Shown piece after piece: positions 11,876 to 23,402 of a stretch of 64,000 nt of DNA. The notes under the pieces are model-generated. The model made no database searches, was not told where the DNA came from, and was given only the letters and a program-made list of their open reading frames with translations. Source of the DNA: Melastoma dodecandrum (Eukaryota; Streptophyta; Magnoliopsida; Myrtales; Melastomataceae); contig JARUPY010000009.1 of assembly GCA_029817715.1 (NCBI GenBank), positions 84,694 to 148,693 on the forward strand, in the 5' to 3' direction. The position numbers were made by a program, and so were the translations under genes. How positions within the stretch are numbered: position 1 is the stretch's first letter; each line of letters starts with the position of its first letter.

Positions 11876-13843
11876 ATGAACTACGAGAACTATGATCCTT
11901 CGTTCCCCGACCAGCCTGTCGTCGACCTGTACCTCCCCGTCTGGGCGAAACTCCCTGCTTTTCGCTTCAAACCGGCATTCACATGGGTGGAGGACGACTC
12001 CAGTACCGGAAGACGGTCCGAGCTGACCTATTCCGACCTCAACAGGTCGGCGGAGTCCATTTCTCGTAACCTGGTCTTTAGAGGGTTTCTCAAGAGGCGA
12101 GAGATCGTGGTCGTCCTTTGCCCACCGGGTCTCCGGCTCGTCGAAGTTATATTTGGATGTCAACGGGCGGGATTAGTGATGGTTCCAGTCATGCCGCCTC
12201 ACCCGGCTTTTGGTGATGAAACAAGCCATCACCATTTAGTCAGAGTGCTGTCCCAAACTAAGCCAAAAGCTGCCATAGCTTCTTATGACTACATCGAAAA
12301 GGTCAAGAAGTATGTCACCATGAACGAGAATAGACTCTCGCATCTTATGCGTAGTCTTGTGTGGGTTTCAGCCGAAGAGCTCATTGCGAGAGGACCGATA
12401 CACAATGATGGTCAGTCCTGTCATCCTGCCTCTTCTGACAGCTTCGGCGGTTGCAAACCAGATGATGTGTACTTGATCCAGTACACATCAGGGGCGACGG
12501 GGATACCCAAGCCAGTCCTCGTCACAGCTGGTTCTGTCGCCCACAACGTAAGGGCAGCGAGAAAGTCATACGACCTTCACCCAAGCAGTATGATCGCCTT
12601 GTGGCTGCCTCAGTACCATGACTGTGGTCTCGTGTTCCTGCTGCTGACTGTGGTATCTGGGGCGACTTGTGTCCTCACATCACCCAACTCGTTTCTTAGG
12701 AGGCCGCGAATTTGGCTTGAGATGATCACCGAGTTTAGGGCCTCATGCACTCCAGTCCCATCGTTCACATTACCGCTAGTGGTGAAACGTGGTGATGTCT
12801 CAAACGGCAGATCGCCTATCAATCTTTGTAGCATGAAGAACCTTATCATCATCAATGAGCCAATATATAGAGAGCCAGTCGAAGAATTTGTGAAGATCTT
12901 CTCGAACTTTGGGCTGGACCCTTCATCTATATCTCCTTCCTATGGATTGGCAGAGAATTGCACCTTTGTCTCAACAGCGTGGAGGGCAAATAATCACCGG
13001 ACGTCATTCCCATGCCACAACGAGCTCTTGCCCAGCGCAAAGCTCGGCTCAACTGCCGACGAAGAAAATGAAGAGGACATGAGGATTATAGTAGTCGATG
13101 AAAAGAGTGGAGAGCCAGTAAAGGATGGTATTGAGGGGGAGATATGGGTTTCATCCCCAAGCAACGCTTCGGGATATCTAGGCAACCCCAACATGACTCG
13201 TGAGATATTCCATGCCAGGCTGAAGGAAGGCATAATAGGAAGATGTTTCATCCGAACAGGAGATCGAGGTATCATTCTAGGAGAAGAAAGGTTCCTTTTC
13301 GTGACAGGCCGTTGTGCGGATGTTATAAGACTCCCCTGCGACAAAGCAGAAGTTCATCCTCATTACCTAGAGACGGTAGCATATGATGCGTTCCCTAGGA
13401 TCCTTCGAGGAGGCTGCATGGCTGCATTTGAGGATTCGGGGAAGGTGATCCTCGTGGCGGAGGTGTTACAGAAGGACAAGGGAGAGAAGGAAGCTGTCAG
13501 AAGAGTCTGCGAAGGAATAAGGGAAGCTATCTGGAGAAGAGAGAGCGTCGATGTCGGGAAGGTGGTCCTGGTTTCAAGCGGAGACGTCCCAAAGACCACG
13601 TCAGGGAAGATAATGAGGTGGGCGGCGAAGGACAAGGTCATCCGAGGGGGAATGAGGATCATATCAGAGATGGAGTTTGGTTCAGTCAGCCACGAGACCA
13701 GGTTCGACGAAGATGAATCCGGAACTCATTCTAATTCCAACAGCAACGGGAAGATCGACATAGCTTCGGAGGATCACACCGCGGCTTATTCATTCTCTGG
13801 CCGCGACAACTCCAGCCGTCGCACCTTGGTCTCGCTGCTCTGA
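11876..13843 (+). CDS. Acyl-AMP ligase-like adenylate-forming enzyme (655 aa)
   Basis: A single uninterrupted exon. All core motifs of the ANL superfamily are present: YTSGATGIPKP at residues 203-213 (phosphate-binding loop), SYGLAEN at 355-361, RTGDRG at 460-465, GRCADVIRL near 478, and PKTTSGK with the catalytic-type lysine at about 578. Spacing and the N-terminal PPHP and QYHDCG motifs resemble fatty acyl-AMP ligases (FAAL) rather than acyl-CoA synthetases. It would activate a carboxylic acid, probably a fatty acid, as the acyl-adenylate. No carrier domain or targeting signal is evident. Substrate and acceptor cannot be told from the sequence. Confidence 0.85.
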   Translation: MNYENYDPSFPDQPVVDLYLPVWAKLPAFRFKPAFTWVEDDSSTGRRSELTYSDLNRSAESISRNLVFRGFLKRREIVVVLCPPGLRLVEVIFGCQRAGLVMVPVMPPHPAFGDETSHHHLVRVLSQTKPKAAIASYDYIEKVKKYVTMNENRLSHLMRSLVWVSAEELIARGPIHNDGQSCHPASSDSFGGCKPDDVYLIQYTSGATGIPKPVLVTAGSVAHNVRAARKSYDLHPSSMIALWLPQYHDCGLVFLLLTVVSGATCVLTSPNSFLRRPRIWLEMITEFRASCTPVPSFTLPLVVKRGDVSNGRSPINLCSMKNLIIINEPIYREPVEEFVKIFSNFGLDPSSISPSYGLAENCTFVSTAWRANNHRTSFPCHNELLPSAKLGSTADEENEEDMRIIVVDEKSGEPVKDGIEGEIWVSSPSNASGYLGNPNMTREIFHARLKEGIIGRCFIRTGDRGIILGEERFLFVTGRCADVIRLPCDKAEVHPHYLETVAYDAFPRILRGGCMAAFEDSGKVILVAEVLQKDKGEKEAVRRVCEGIREAIWRRESVDVGKVVLVSSGDVPKTTSGKIMRWAAKDKVIRGGMRIISEMEFGSVSHETRFDEDESGTHSNSNSNGKIDIASEDHTAAYSFSGRDNSSRRTLVSLL

Positions 13844-16632
13844 TAAGCTATATGGTAAGAGGGGATTCCGAAATAAAATCGCGAGGGCGTGTCTGTGTTT
13901 TTGCAACTAGACTGGAACGGCTTCGAAATTGGTCAACAGTAGTTTACCAATGGAATGAAAAATCAATCTGGTAACTCCTAAGTGGGCTAATGGGCTGGAA
14001 ATGGGCCGAGTTCCGGCCCATTAACTCGGAAACCCCCCGGCCTCCTCCTCCCCGTGACGGGCTACTTCAAATGAGAAGAGTAGGGGGGGAGTAGGCACTT
14101 CAATCGGAGGTTGGTTCTGAAATGAAGGTGTGGTGTGATCCCCAGAAAACGTATGGCCCCCACCCCAACTCTTCAGAGTGTTGTGTTCTGCCTGCCAAAA
14201 CTCAACATGACAGCATATAATAATGCAAAAGAAAAGAAAAATAATAATAATTTAAACACTTTCCATGTAAACAGTTAAACAATTACACACTGCAAATCAT
14301 GCACCGCAGAGTCAGCCCACCTTTCTTCACCCATGCCATTTTTTATCAAAAAAATACAGAGACATGTTTTGAACCATTGATCCCAGATCTTGAAATGTGT
14401 GTTGCTGTTTGAGTATGTCATTATCGATTTCGTTTTTTAATTTTTACGTGTTATTAATTTAAAAACAAACTTGGGTAAAAGAAGGGGAAAGAGAGGGGGG
14501 GACTGCAAAAGAACTGCAGCAAGCCGATTCCCTGGTGGCAAATGTCTTTCTTTTTTCTTCCCTCTGTTTTGCTGATGGCAAGTGGGGAGAGATGTACGTG
14601 CCTGCAACGACCACAAAGCTGTGAGAGAAGAGAATTGCAAAAGGAAGAAAAGAAAAGTGAAGAAATGCTCGAAAAGCCATAATAATAATAATAATAAAAG
14701 GAGACAGAGAGAGACATACATGCTTAAAGACAGACAATAGACAGAACATCACACACATACAACACTCCCCCCCCCCCCCCAACCCAATAAGAAAAACCCA
14801 AAATCGATTTCCTCTGCTCTTCATCTTCTCTTGTGGTTTGGAATCGTATACGTGTCTCCGAGGTAGAAATGAAATTACTCCAATTCAGACAACCAAAGGG
14901 AGAAGAAAAGAACCCCCCAACGCCCATTTTTACCCTCTCCTTCATCTCTGTCTATATTGTCTTTAGAAATAGATAATAAAGCAAATAGGGTAGCTATCAG
15001 CTTTCTAAGACATAGTCACCTTACCTGGTCCATTCTTATTACCATCAAAATACAACTGAATGAGAAATATGCCCTAGTGCTTAGGGCTTATCTGATAGAG
15101 GATGACCCATCTTGTAGAATTTAGGGGGGGAGAGGGGGGAATTATTTACACGGGAGCTTGTGGAAGAAGGTACATAGAGTTGCTGTACTAGGGGAATTAA
15201 AGCTCATCACATAATTGGGGTTGTGGGAAAAAAGGAGGGGGGAGGCAGGAAAAGGAAAGGGGAGGAGGGTAGAAAAATGGGACCATTCTTACAAGGGGGA
15301 GATTGGGGGGGTGTTTTCTTTCCTTTCTGTGTTTGTGTTTGTTTCTTTTTCTTCTGAATGTGATGAATTGTCATTTTTTTTTTATTTCTCACAAATAGGG
15401 TGGGGTCACACTTCCTTCTTCTTCTTCTTCTTCTTCTTCTTGCAGGGAGTGGGGGGAGGGGGATGAACATGACCTTGTCGGTGGGTTTATCCTTCTTTTC
15501 TTTTTTATTTTATATTAATTTGAACTGCTAAATTTCAATTTTTTAATTATTTCAAAAAAAATATTATAGTTCCAACAATTCCACCAAAGCTCCAAAGAGA
15601 AAGAAAGGGAGGAAGAATGCATTTGCACCTAAATCTAACCTCAAACAGTTCCCCAACTCTTATCCCTTAAACTAAAAAAAGAAAAACATATCTCGAACTC
15701 AACCACTTTCAAATAAAAGAGAGAGAGAGAGAAAAAAAGGCACTCAAATCAGAGAAAGGAAATGAAGACAAGACAAACCATCTCCCCCACCTTCACCAAG
15801 GAAAAGGAACATTAAAAACAACTTGTCTCTTGTTTCACAGGCCTGCCCATACAACAAGTAGCAAGGTCACCTCTCACCCCTCCTCCCTCTCCCACTCAAA
15901 CATATGCTCCTCTCGAACCACACTACTTCCCCCCTTGCTGGCAGCACTGAAACACAAACCCCATTTCACAGACCTCTCAAAAACCCAACTCTCCCTCTCT
16001 CAAAGTCAGCAAAACTAGAATTAGACACCCAACCCCTACAACCTTTTATTTTGAGAGCCTTTCTGTTTCTGCACCCACACCACACAGTTTGGACAGTAAC
16101 CTATGATGATGCTGAGGTGAATAACACCGAGAAGATGCTCCATTTTTCTCCTCCTCCCCCTCCTCCACTTCACCACCCACCATCCATCAGCAGCACTAGC
16201 TCTGTCTGTGTCTGAGTCTGAGGTCTGAGAGAGCTCCCCTCCTCCTCCCTCTTTGCTGCTGCTTCCAAACCTTTGGTCCCATCATCCCCTCCCCATAAAA
16301 ACCCTATCTTTGTCTCTCCTTTGGATTTTAGATCAGATCCCCCCCCCCCCCCCCACACACACACACACGCTCCTTGCACCTTTTCTCATTTATGGCGTGT
16401 TCTTTAGCCTTTTAACTCATCCTCTTATTCTCTCAAAACCCTCCATCTTTGATTTTCGACCCCCGTCCACACCCAGGAAAAAAAAATCACATTTTTGGGG
16501 TTGATCTGAGTACCCATTTCGGTTTTAGTCTCACCCATAATCCAACCTCGTCCAAAAAAAAAAAAGAGAGTAGAATTATCCTGTAGCTTCCTGCCTTCAT
16601 GGTTGTTTAAAAGGGGAGCTGAGATTTCGAAG
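13844..16632. other. Intergenic region rich in simple repeats, promoter of the ZF-HD gene
   Basis: No gene recognised. It holds microsatellites and homopolymers: AAT repeats at about 14682, a poly-C tract near 14768, CTT repeats at about 15416-15440, AG repeats near 15720, and a poly-C/CA tract at about 16340-16370. The region from about 15800 is pyrimidine-rich and probably contains the leader of the homeobox gene. ORFs here are products of low complexity. Confidence 0.5.
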
Positions 16633-17607
16633 ATGGAGGAAGCAGCTGATTCAAGGAGACGCCAATTGCACTTCCACAAAGGGACACCGGTTAGTTTCCC
16701 GTCGTCTGGGGTTTCCGCCGCTTCTCCCCAAACCCTAGACCATAACCACAGCAACAGCATCCACCAACTCCCCGGCCTCCAGCGCCCCGAGAACCTGATT
16801 ATACGCCCTTACCAGCCAGAGATCGAGAAGGACTCAAACCCTGACCCTCTCTCCTTTGCCTTCTCCCCCGCGTCCTCCACGCCCACCCCGCTGCTCTCCG
16901 GGGCTGTGAAGTATAGGGAGTGCCTCAGGAACCATGCCGCGTCCGTCGGAGGGAATGTCACAGACGGCTGCTGCGAGTTCATGCCGTCTGGGGATGCAGG
17001 AACCCTAAAAGCTCTCAAGTGTGCAGCCTGTGAATGTCACAGGAATTTCCACCGCAAGGAGTTCGAGGACGGACACGGAAGCCGCACCCACACTCCCCGG
17101 CTACTTCTCCCGCCACCTCATGCCCGGTTTACGGTGGTGTCCCCTAGACCGGTCAACGTGGCCTACGGAGGGGGCGGGACTGACCAGTCTTCCAGCGAGG
17201 ACGTGGACGGGGCAACCCCTGTGGCTACAAAGCCGGAATACGTAGGATTGTCGGCGGCCACGGTGCCGGGGTTCATGACGAAGAAGAGGAATCGGACAAA
17301 GTTCACGAAGGAGCAGAAGGAGAGGATGTGGGAGTTCGCGGAGAAGTTAGGGTGGAGGATACAGCGGCCCTATGACGAGGAGGTCGATAGCTTCTGCGAG
17401 TTGATCGGAGTACGGAGGCAGGTCTTTAAGGTATGGATGCACAACAACAAGAACAACAACAGCACCAACAACAGCAACAAGATGGTGGGCTACGAACTCG
17501 CGGCGAGAATCCAGCAGATGCCAGGTACGGATCCTGAGCCGGTCCACGTCGCGGGCCGCAATGCCGGGGAAGCCGCGTCGCCCAGGGCGGGCCCCGACTG
17601 CGCTTAA
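16633..17607 (+). CDS. ZF-HD (zinc-finger homeodomain) transcription factor
   Basis: The start is the ATG at 16633 (MEEAADSRRR). The open frame extends ten codons further up but without an ATG. It encodes 324 residues from one exon, as is usual for the family. The N-terminal ZF-HD dimerisation domain begins VKYRECLRNHAAS and carries the Cys/His set through CAACECHRNFHRKEF. The C-terminal homeodomain begins KKRNRTKFTKEQKERM and ends RQVFKVWMHNNKN, with Met rather than Phe in the WFxN position, typical of this class. A poly-Asn stretch and a basic run follow. A plant nuclear regulator; target genes are not inferable. Confidence 0.95.
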   Translation: MEEAADSRRRQLHFHKGTPVSFPSSGVSAASPQTLDHNHSNSIHQLPGLQRPENLIIRPYQPEIEKDSNPDPLSFAFSPASSTPTPLLSGAVKYRECLRNHAASVGGNVTDGCCEFMPSGDAGTLKALKCAACECHRNFHRKEFEDGHGSRTHTPRLLLPPPHARFTVVSPRPVNVAYGGGGTDQSSSEDVDGATPVATKPEYVGLSAATVPGFMTKKRNRTKFTKEQKERMWEFAEKLGWRIQRPYDEEVDSFCELIGVRRQVFKVWMHNNKNNNSTNNSNKMVGYELAARIQQMPGTDPEPVHVAGRNAGEAASPRAGPDCA

Positions 17608-18889
17608 TAGGGCGAGGGAGTGAGTTCAAAATATCAATCAGTAGGCTTCATTGATTGCCCAGGTGTGTATGCTTATGACCTTTTGTTAGGCCTTTGTTTT
17701 TCATGATTGGAACGTTTTGTTTACTGCCACTACTACTACTACTACTACTAGTGCTGTCTTTCCTTTATACACTAAAATCTTGTTTATTGATTTAACTTTA
17801 GTTTGTGTTGATGTGAGGATTGAGTTCAGTTCAGATATCAGATGATGATTTGGGATTAGGAACTTAGCTTACTTTCCCCTAATGACTTTGCATGATTTGT
17901 CTGTCTGAATTCCAAGTGCTTGGACTTGTTGGATCTTCTGGCGAGTTCTGGCCACTATCAATATTTCCTTTTTTGACAAGCTGTCGTTTTCTTTAGTGGG
18001 TCATCTAATTGCATTTATGGCCAGATAAAACTCATTTGGAATTAAAAATCTAAATGGGATAACTAAATGTACATCACATTTTACTCCCTTCCTCCTTTTT
18101 TAAGTTGGGGGTGGGTTTGATGGGCCCCAGGAATGTTCTGTGGGCCTGGTCTTGGACTTTTGTTAGATCAGGCCCACCTCTAGGCATGTGTAGTTCCTAT
18201 TGATCTTAAAGGGGGGAAGTAGAAAATTCCGGGTCTTTTTGTCCGAGGAAGAAAAACTGAAGAAAAGAAATGGGATTCCCACCCTCCTTTAGCATCATGG
18301 AATCTTTTGTACTGAACTATGGTGATGGTGATGATGACTTCCCTCACAAAGTCACCCACCCCTGTAGTGCGGCAGGATCTTGTAATGAGCCCATTTACAT
18401 CAAAAGCCCATTTACTCAGGCCCACAATAATAAGCCCAATCCCATCGTTGGCTGCGTTCAACAATGTATTTTTATTGTCTGAAAATATGGGATTCATTTC
18501 AATAAAATGTTGCTTTGGTAACAACTTTACATGGATCAAGATTCTAGCCAGGATGTCCTCTTTATGGACAACCCCTCAGGTCCCTTTTGATGGCCTGGAA
18601 ATGGCAACAACAATGAGAAAACTACTCCACTGTTCATTATGACGTAGTCCGGAGGCTTTTTTTTTTTTTTTGGTAAGCGTAGTACGGAGGCTTTGATTCT
18701 ATGGAGTCCGAGGAAATTTCACCGGAGCTGACGCGGGTGATTTGGCTGTGGCCGAAACGGGTGGCTTCACCGGTTGCGCAGGGCCGCGATGGATGATGCC
18801 AAGGTTCCTGAGAGTTATTTACCAGAACTTTCAATCACAGGAAGGTTGAAGAGATAAAAATTATAATGTGGAGCAATGGATGTGGTAGC
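17608..18889. other. Intergenic region between convergent genes
   Basis: Holds the 3' region of the homeobox gene, a CTA microsatellite at about 17727-17750 and a poly-T tract at about 18658. TGGGCC/GGCCCA-type words cluster at 18120-18180 and 18385-18440, without an obvious gene to serve. No coding sequence was found. Confidence 0.45.
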
Positions 18890-19273
18890 CTACGCTAGCC
18901 TGTCTCTGAACCAGGATCCCACCGAGCGGGTAGTCTCCTTGGCGACATCCCCAGCCTTTTCCACCACCGGGGAGACGGTATCCGCTGCGCTCTTCGCAGT
19001 CCCCTTCACGGCCTGGCCCACTTTATCTGCCGTGGGTGCGGCTGCTTTGGCCGCGCTCTTTGCGGTGTCCTTAACCGCTTGGCCAACTTCGCCTGCCTTC
19101 GGGGCAGCGGAATTCACGGCATCCCGCGCCATGTCCTTGGTGGCGGTGAAGGTCCGGGCTATGTTGTCGGATACGGGAGCCGAGGCAGACCCATCAGCTC
19201 CCACCTCAGAACAAAACGAGAGGAAAAGGGCGGCGGAAACGAGGATAGCTAGCATTGCTTTGGGTGGTGCCAT
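18890..19273 (-). CDS. Small secreted, Ala/Lys-rich LEA-like protein
   Basis: 127 residues on one exon. An N-terminal signal peptide (AMLAILVSAALFLSFCSE, then the Ala/Asp site) is followed by a hydrophilic, Ala-, Lys- and Asp-rich chain. Two near-identical blocks, GEVGQAVKDTAKSAAK and DKVGQAVKGTAKSAAD, form an amphipathic repeat like that of group-3 LEA proteins. The C-terminus is VGSWFRDRLA. A TATA-like TTTAAATA lies about 110 bp upstream, at 19381-19390 on the minus strand. The role is probably protective or cell-wall associated, but this is inference. The strand choice is supported by the signal peptide and repeat. Confidence 0.7.
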   Translation of the reverse strand: MAPPKAMLAILVSAALFLSFCSEVGADGSASAPVSDNIARTFTATKDMARDAVNSAAPKAGEVGQAVKDTAKSAAKAAAPTADKVGQAVKGTAKSAADTVSPVVEKAGDVAKETTRSVGSWFRDRLA

Positions 19274-19599
19274 ATTGGTTTTTGCTTCTTGAGAAGAGAT
19301 AGTGTAAAAAAAGAACAGGTGAGATTGGTACGAGGTCCAATGTGTAGTTGGGGGTGAATTTGTAGGGAAAGGCTTGGGTGCTATTTAAAGACTGGTAAGG
19401 ACTTGGGTGATGGAGCAAAATTAGCGGGGGGGCATCTATTTGTGGAAATTTGAAATTTGATTTGTGGTGTAACAGGAGAACTAATTTTTTAAAGGGTTAA
19501 TTCCACTGGTTGTGGATAAATGTATGATGTGATCTACATTTTCACCAAGACTCATGGTATCATTTGATGTCTACAGTATTTGTTCCTTTTTTAACCTCT
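19274..19599. other. Intergenic between two minus-strand genes
   Basis: Contains the promoter and leader of the LEA-like gene and the 3' flank of the second RADIALIS-like gene. No other feature seen. Confidence 0.4.
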
Positions 19600-19896
19600 C
19601 TAGAGCTTGAGGTTCCTCAACAGCATCATGCTCCGATCTTTGGCCCCAGCATCTCCAGCACACGCGGCCTCGTCCTCGTACCTGGGAAACGGGAACTGTC
19701 CCGATTCGATGCATGCCAGGTCCCGGACAAGTACCTCGTAGTGCCTCCTGACATCCTCGGCGGACTTCCCCGTGCCGACATCCCTGGCGACTTTCTGCCA
19801 CCGATCCGGGGTGTCCTCGTCGTGAATGGCCAACGCCCTCTCGAACCGCTTGTTCTCAACAGGACTCCAGTAAGTGTTGAGGGAAGTGGGCGCCAT
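19600..19896 (-). CDS. RADIALIS-like SANT/MYB protein, intronless
   Basis: 98 residues from the ATG at 19896. The SANT/MYB domain contains [25 protein letters not shown] and [13 protein letters not shown], then [11 protein letters not shown], as in RL proteins. The C-terminus MLLRNLKL corresponds to the conserved tail. Compared with the paralogue at 10432 it lacks the intron and has an Ala/Asp-rich insert before the tail. A TATATAAACG box is 52 bp upstream. The gene is intact. Confidence 0.9.
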   Translation of the reverse strand: MAPTSLNTYWSPVENKRFERALAIHDEDTPDRWQKVARDVGTGKSAEDVRRHYEVLVRDLACIESGQFPFPRYEDEAACAGDAGAKDRSMMLLRNLKL

Positions 19897-19947
19897 GTCT
19901 GTCTTGGACACAGCCCACAATGAGAGTATCGCAGACGGGGGGTGGCG

Positions 19948-19955
19948 TTTATATA
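19948..19955 (-). promoter_or_regulatory. TATA box of the second RADIALIS-like gene
   Basis: Minus-strand TATATAAA, 52 bp before the ATG at 19896. It lies in the same TATATAAACG context as the box of the paralogue. Confidence 0.6.
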
Positions 19956-20689
19956 GTCGCTCCCGACAGACATTCTCGGTGCCGGAATTGTGCTCGAGCA
20001 ACTTGTGTCCCCTGCAAAATATGCCCAATCTCAAAACTTTAGGGGACACTGTGATGTTTGATTTGATTCTTGAGATGGGAGAGGAGGAAAATTCAGAAAG
20101 ATAAATAAATTCTTTGACGATGAGGTATGAAAACGGAATCTTATACATAAGAAAGGAGTCCTTTGGGGAGAGGGGACATTTAGAATCAATATCATACGAA
20201 GAAATATTCTGTTCTATGAATGAAAAAAAATGTCCATGTCTCTGTTTTCATTATGGCATAACTTTTGTGCTCTCTTAATTTGATCGATTGAATGTACAAA
20301 ACTATATGTACGAGTTCTTTGAGTAAGATTTTGTTAAATCAAATTAAATTAAAAAAATCAGATTTACTTAAAAAAATTATATTTTCACGGTCCATTTTGT
20401 TGTTTTGGAGCAAGACGTTAAAAATACAAAAAAAAAATCACGGTTTTTAAATTCCTTTAAAGAAAGATGCGGTTCATGACCGTAAACACTTAAAAGAAAA
20501 AAAATTATTTTCAATTTTTCCGGAGTGTTCTAAACTGTATCATGGCAATGGAATCTACGAGTGACCTTTTCGTGAATTCTTTGTATTCTCAACGTGGTCC
20601 TAAATATCGACGATGTTATTTTGAGATTTTGAAAATTAAAAAGGTATTTCATGTCCAGGATGTTGTGCCTTGGTCTGAGTATTTCCACT
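19956..20689. other. Intergenic, AT-rich
   Basis: Upstream region of the second RADIALIS-like gene. The part from about 20340 to 20520 is AT-rich with poly-A runs. No gene found. Confidence 0.4.
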
Positions 20690-22762
20690 TTTAAGTGCCC
20701 CTGTTCCTGTTTCCGGGCGTTTACATTACTGGAATGATGGAAATGTTGATTTCCCTGAGGAGATAGGGAGTGATCATTTGAGGTTTGAGGACTGCAGAAG
20801 CATGCGCTCCGTGCGGGAGGCTGGATCAGAAGTGTGTGATGGAGATAATTGGGACAACGACGACGATGGGACAACGAACGAGTTCTTATCACGTTTTGCG
20901 TGGATAATGAGAAGCAAGTTGAATGAGGCTTACCCAGATTGTAACAAGCAAGGTGTAGACGGTATGTTATTGTTGACTGTGGTGAATGAGATGGAGAAGG
21001 GCAGTCTTCAGGATAGTCTAGGGACAGGAGGGGATTCGGTTTCACATGATTTGTGCGAAGACTTGTGGAGGACGGTTTGGGAGGTGAGTAATAAGGTTGT
21101 GGAGGATATGGAGAAAGAGAAGAAGAAAGAGAAGATGAAGGGCTTCTTGCAGGATCTGAAGTTAAGGAGATGTGTAGGTTTGCTGGCGAGGTAGGGATTA
21201 GGGGAGACATGTTGAGGGAGTTTAGATTTAAGTGGGTGAGGCAGACAATGGAGGAAAGTGAGTTCTACAAGAGTTTGGATAAGTTTAGGAGAAAAGAGGT
21301 GAGGCAAGCGAAGGATGCTGATGAAGCAGATAGTACCAGAGATGAAGCTTCCGCTGAAGAGGCTGCGGCTGTGGCTGTGGCAGGAAGATCTAAGATACTT
21401 TCTCTTCCGAAAAGGAAAGGGAAGTTCAAATACAAGATATATGGCCTCGATCTCTCTGCTCTGACCCTAGGTGGTCTCAAGTTGCCGACAAGATTCATGA
21501 GGCTGAGGAAGTCGCATTTCCTCAGGAACCCAAGCCAATAACTGGCAAATGTAAGCTTGCCACAGAGAATGATCCATCTCCACTTTTGGCTGAATGGGTG
21601 GAGCTTTTGCAGCCTAGCCGGGTTGATTGGATTTCTTTGTAGAAAAGATACAAGAAAAGCATATTAACTTATACTACAAGGTGCAATTTTCTTCCCATGA
21701 TGATGTCAGGAACTTTCAGTTTGTTGTTATGTGATCTTTAGTTTTAATTTATGTCACTTCAACATGGTGTTTTGGCAAGTATCCTGAAATTTTACATTCT
21801 CCTTGTTATTTAGGTGGCAGAACTTCTGTTGGGCGAAGCATCTTTCCAGGCTGATGCCCTTGACTTCTCCAAACTCATTGCTGCCCATGCTAAAGAAATG
21901 CGTTTCGAGGATGCTGAGAGAATACTTAAAAAAAAAAAAAGAATGATAATGGCTTCCCACCAGATATCTTGACTGCCACTGTCCTGATTCATGTGTACAA
22001 TGAAGCCGGGAATGTCATCCGTGTGAATCAAGTGTTTGATAACTTGAGGAATCAGGGTTTCCGGCCAGATTTCAAGGTCTACAAGTCTATGATCATGGGA
22101 TATGTCAAAGCTGGCCAGCCGAAATTGGTTGAAGATTTGGTCAGGGTGACGGAGATGAAAGACATAAAACCGACGAGAGATTTACGTCGCATTGCTCCAT
22201 TCATTTGTCTGGTGTGATGATATAACTGGGGCCTCTAGTATCATTACTTCCATGCAATATTCAGGGTTGGAGCCGAGCCTGGAAGAATATACATTGCTTA
22301 TTGATGCCTGTGGAAAGGCCAAAAATCCCAAACAGGCTAGAAGTCATTTCAATTACTTGATGAAAGTGGGGCATAGACTTGACGACAAGATCACTGCCGG
22401 CATGATTGCAGCTTATGAAAAAACAAACTTGTTGGATAAGGCGTTGGATCTTCTTATGGAATTGGAAAAGGATGGATTCGAACCTGGAGTTCATACGAAT
22501 GCTTTCCTAGTTGACTGGTTTGCTAAGCTTCAGTTGCTTGATGAGGCCGAGCAACTGCTGGACAAGATATCTCGACAGGGCAGAGTCTCCTCCTTTCAGA
22601 CTCCAGGTTAGCCTCTGTAACATGTACACAAGGGCAAGAATGGAGAAGAGGGCTCTTCAAGCCCTTGGCATTCTGGAGTCTAAGAAAGATGAAATTGACC
22701 TAGATGATTTCCAAACAGCCATCAATGGACTTGAAGCCGGCTTGCTTCATCCAGCAAGCTGA
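20690..22762 (+). pseudogene. Pentatricopeptide-repeat protein pseudogene (EMB2279-like)
   Basis: Translation across three frames gives one continuous plant PPR protein. The pieces are an acidic N-terminal part to about 21150; CRFAGEVGIRGDMLREF through KYKIYGLDLSAL; KIHEAEEVAFPQEPKPITGK with PLLAEWVELLQPSR; then, after an apparent retained intron (about 21679-21810), PPR motifs LLLGEASFQADALDFSKLI to AMIEKDGFEPGV-type repeats. Frame breaks occur near 21155, 21465, 21640, the poly-A run at about 21930, 22178 and 22590. Retention of the intron means duplication rather than retroposition. The resemblance to the plastid protein EMB2279 is from memory. Confidence 0.75.
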
Positions 22763-23402
22763 CCGGCGGCTACACAACTGTACATCCCCCAAATTACGAG
22801 TTACATTATTATACGTGTACTCGATGGGTTCTCAAAGCCGGAACCGTCGACAAAATTGATTAATTTCGCGACGTTATTAACCGACATTTATTAAGATTTA
22901 ATCGCATGTGATTAAATTTAGATTAATCTTAAAGCTAATTGTCATGACTCATTTTTTTCTAAAAACCTAAAATCATCAAAAATCATAAGAAAACACTAAA
23001 AATTAGAAAATCACCGCAAATCAACAAAATTTACAAAAATTTAGTAAAAAATAATATTAAAGTTATTACGTGCTCACTATAAATAACTAGACCCGTAACA
23101 CGCTCAGATACACGGATGGAGAGAAGAGATAGAGAAGGAACGCTTCAAAGAGAAAATCAACACTTCATCATCACCAAAAACACTCGAAGACTCCTATTAC
23201 AACTCGCGCTACACAGGAGAGGTAAAGAAGAGACGCTTGGGAATTTCTTTTTGGAGGACACAGAAAAAGCTTGAAGGTGATTTTCCCGAGAACAAGACGA
23301 GGATGAAGAGATGGCCTCGGATTATCGAAAAGTGTTATCAGTTTCACCTCCGCCGCCATGTGAGGATTAGCGAGGAGGAGTGCCGACTTTAGCAGTCCAA
23401 CC
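22763..23402. other. AT-rich intergenic
   Basis: No coding sequence recognised. The part just before 23403 is purine-rich and might include the leader copied with the ribosomal protein pseudogene. Confidence 0.35.

Noticed and set aside
14437..15470. Several overlapping ORFs
   Set aside because: They run through microsatellites and homopolymers and have low-complexity products.
16603..16632. Earlier start for the ZF-HD gene
   Set aside because: The codon there is TTG; the first ATG is at 16633 and fits family length.
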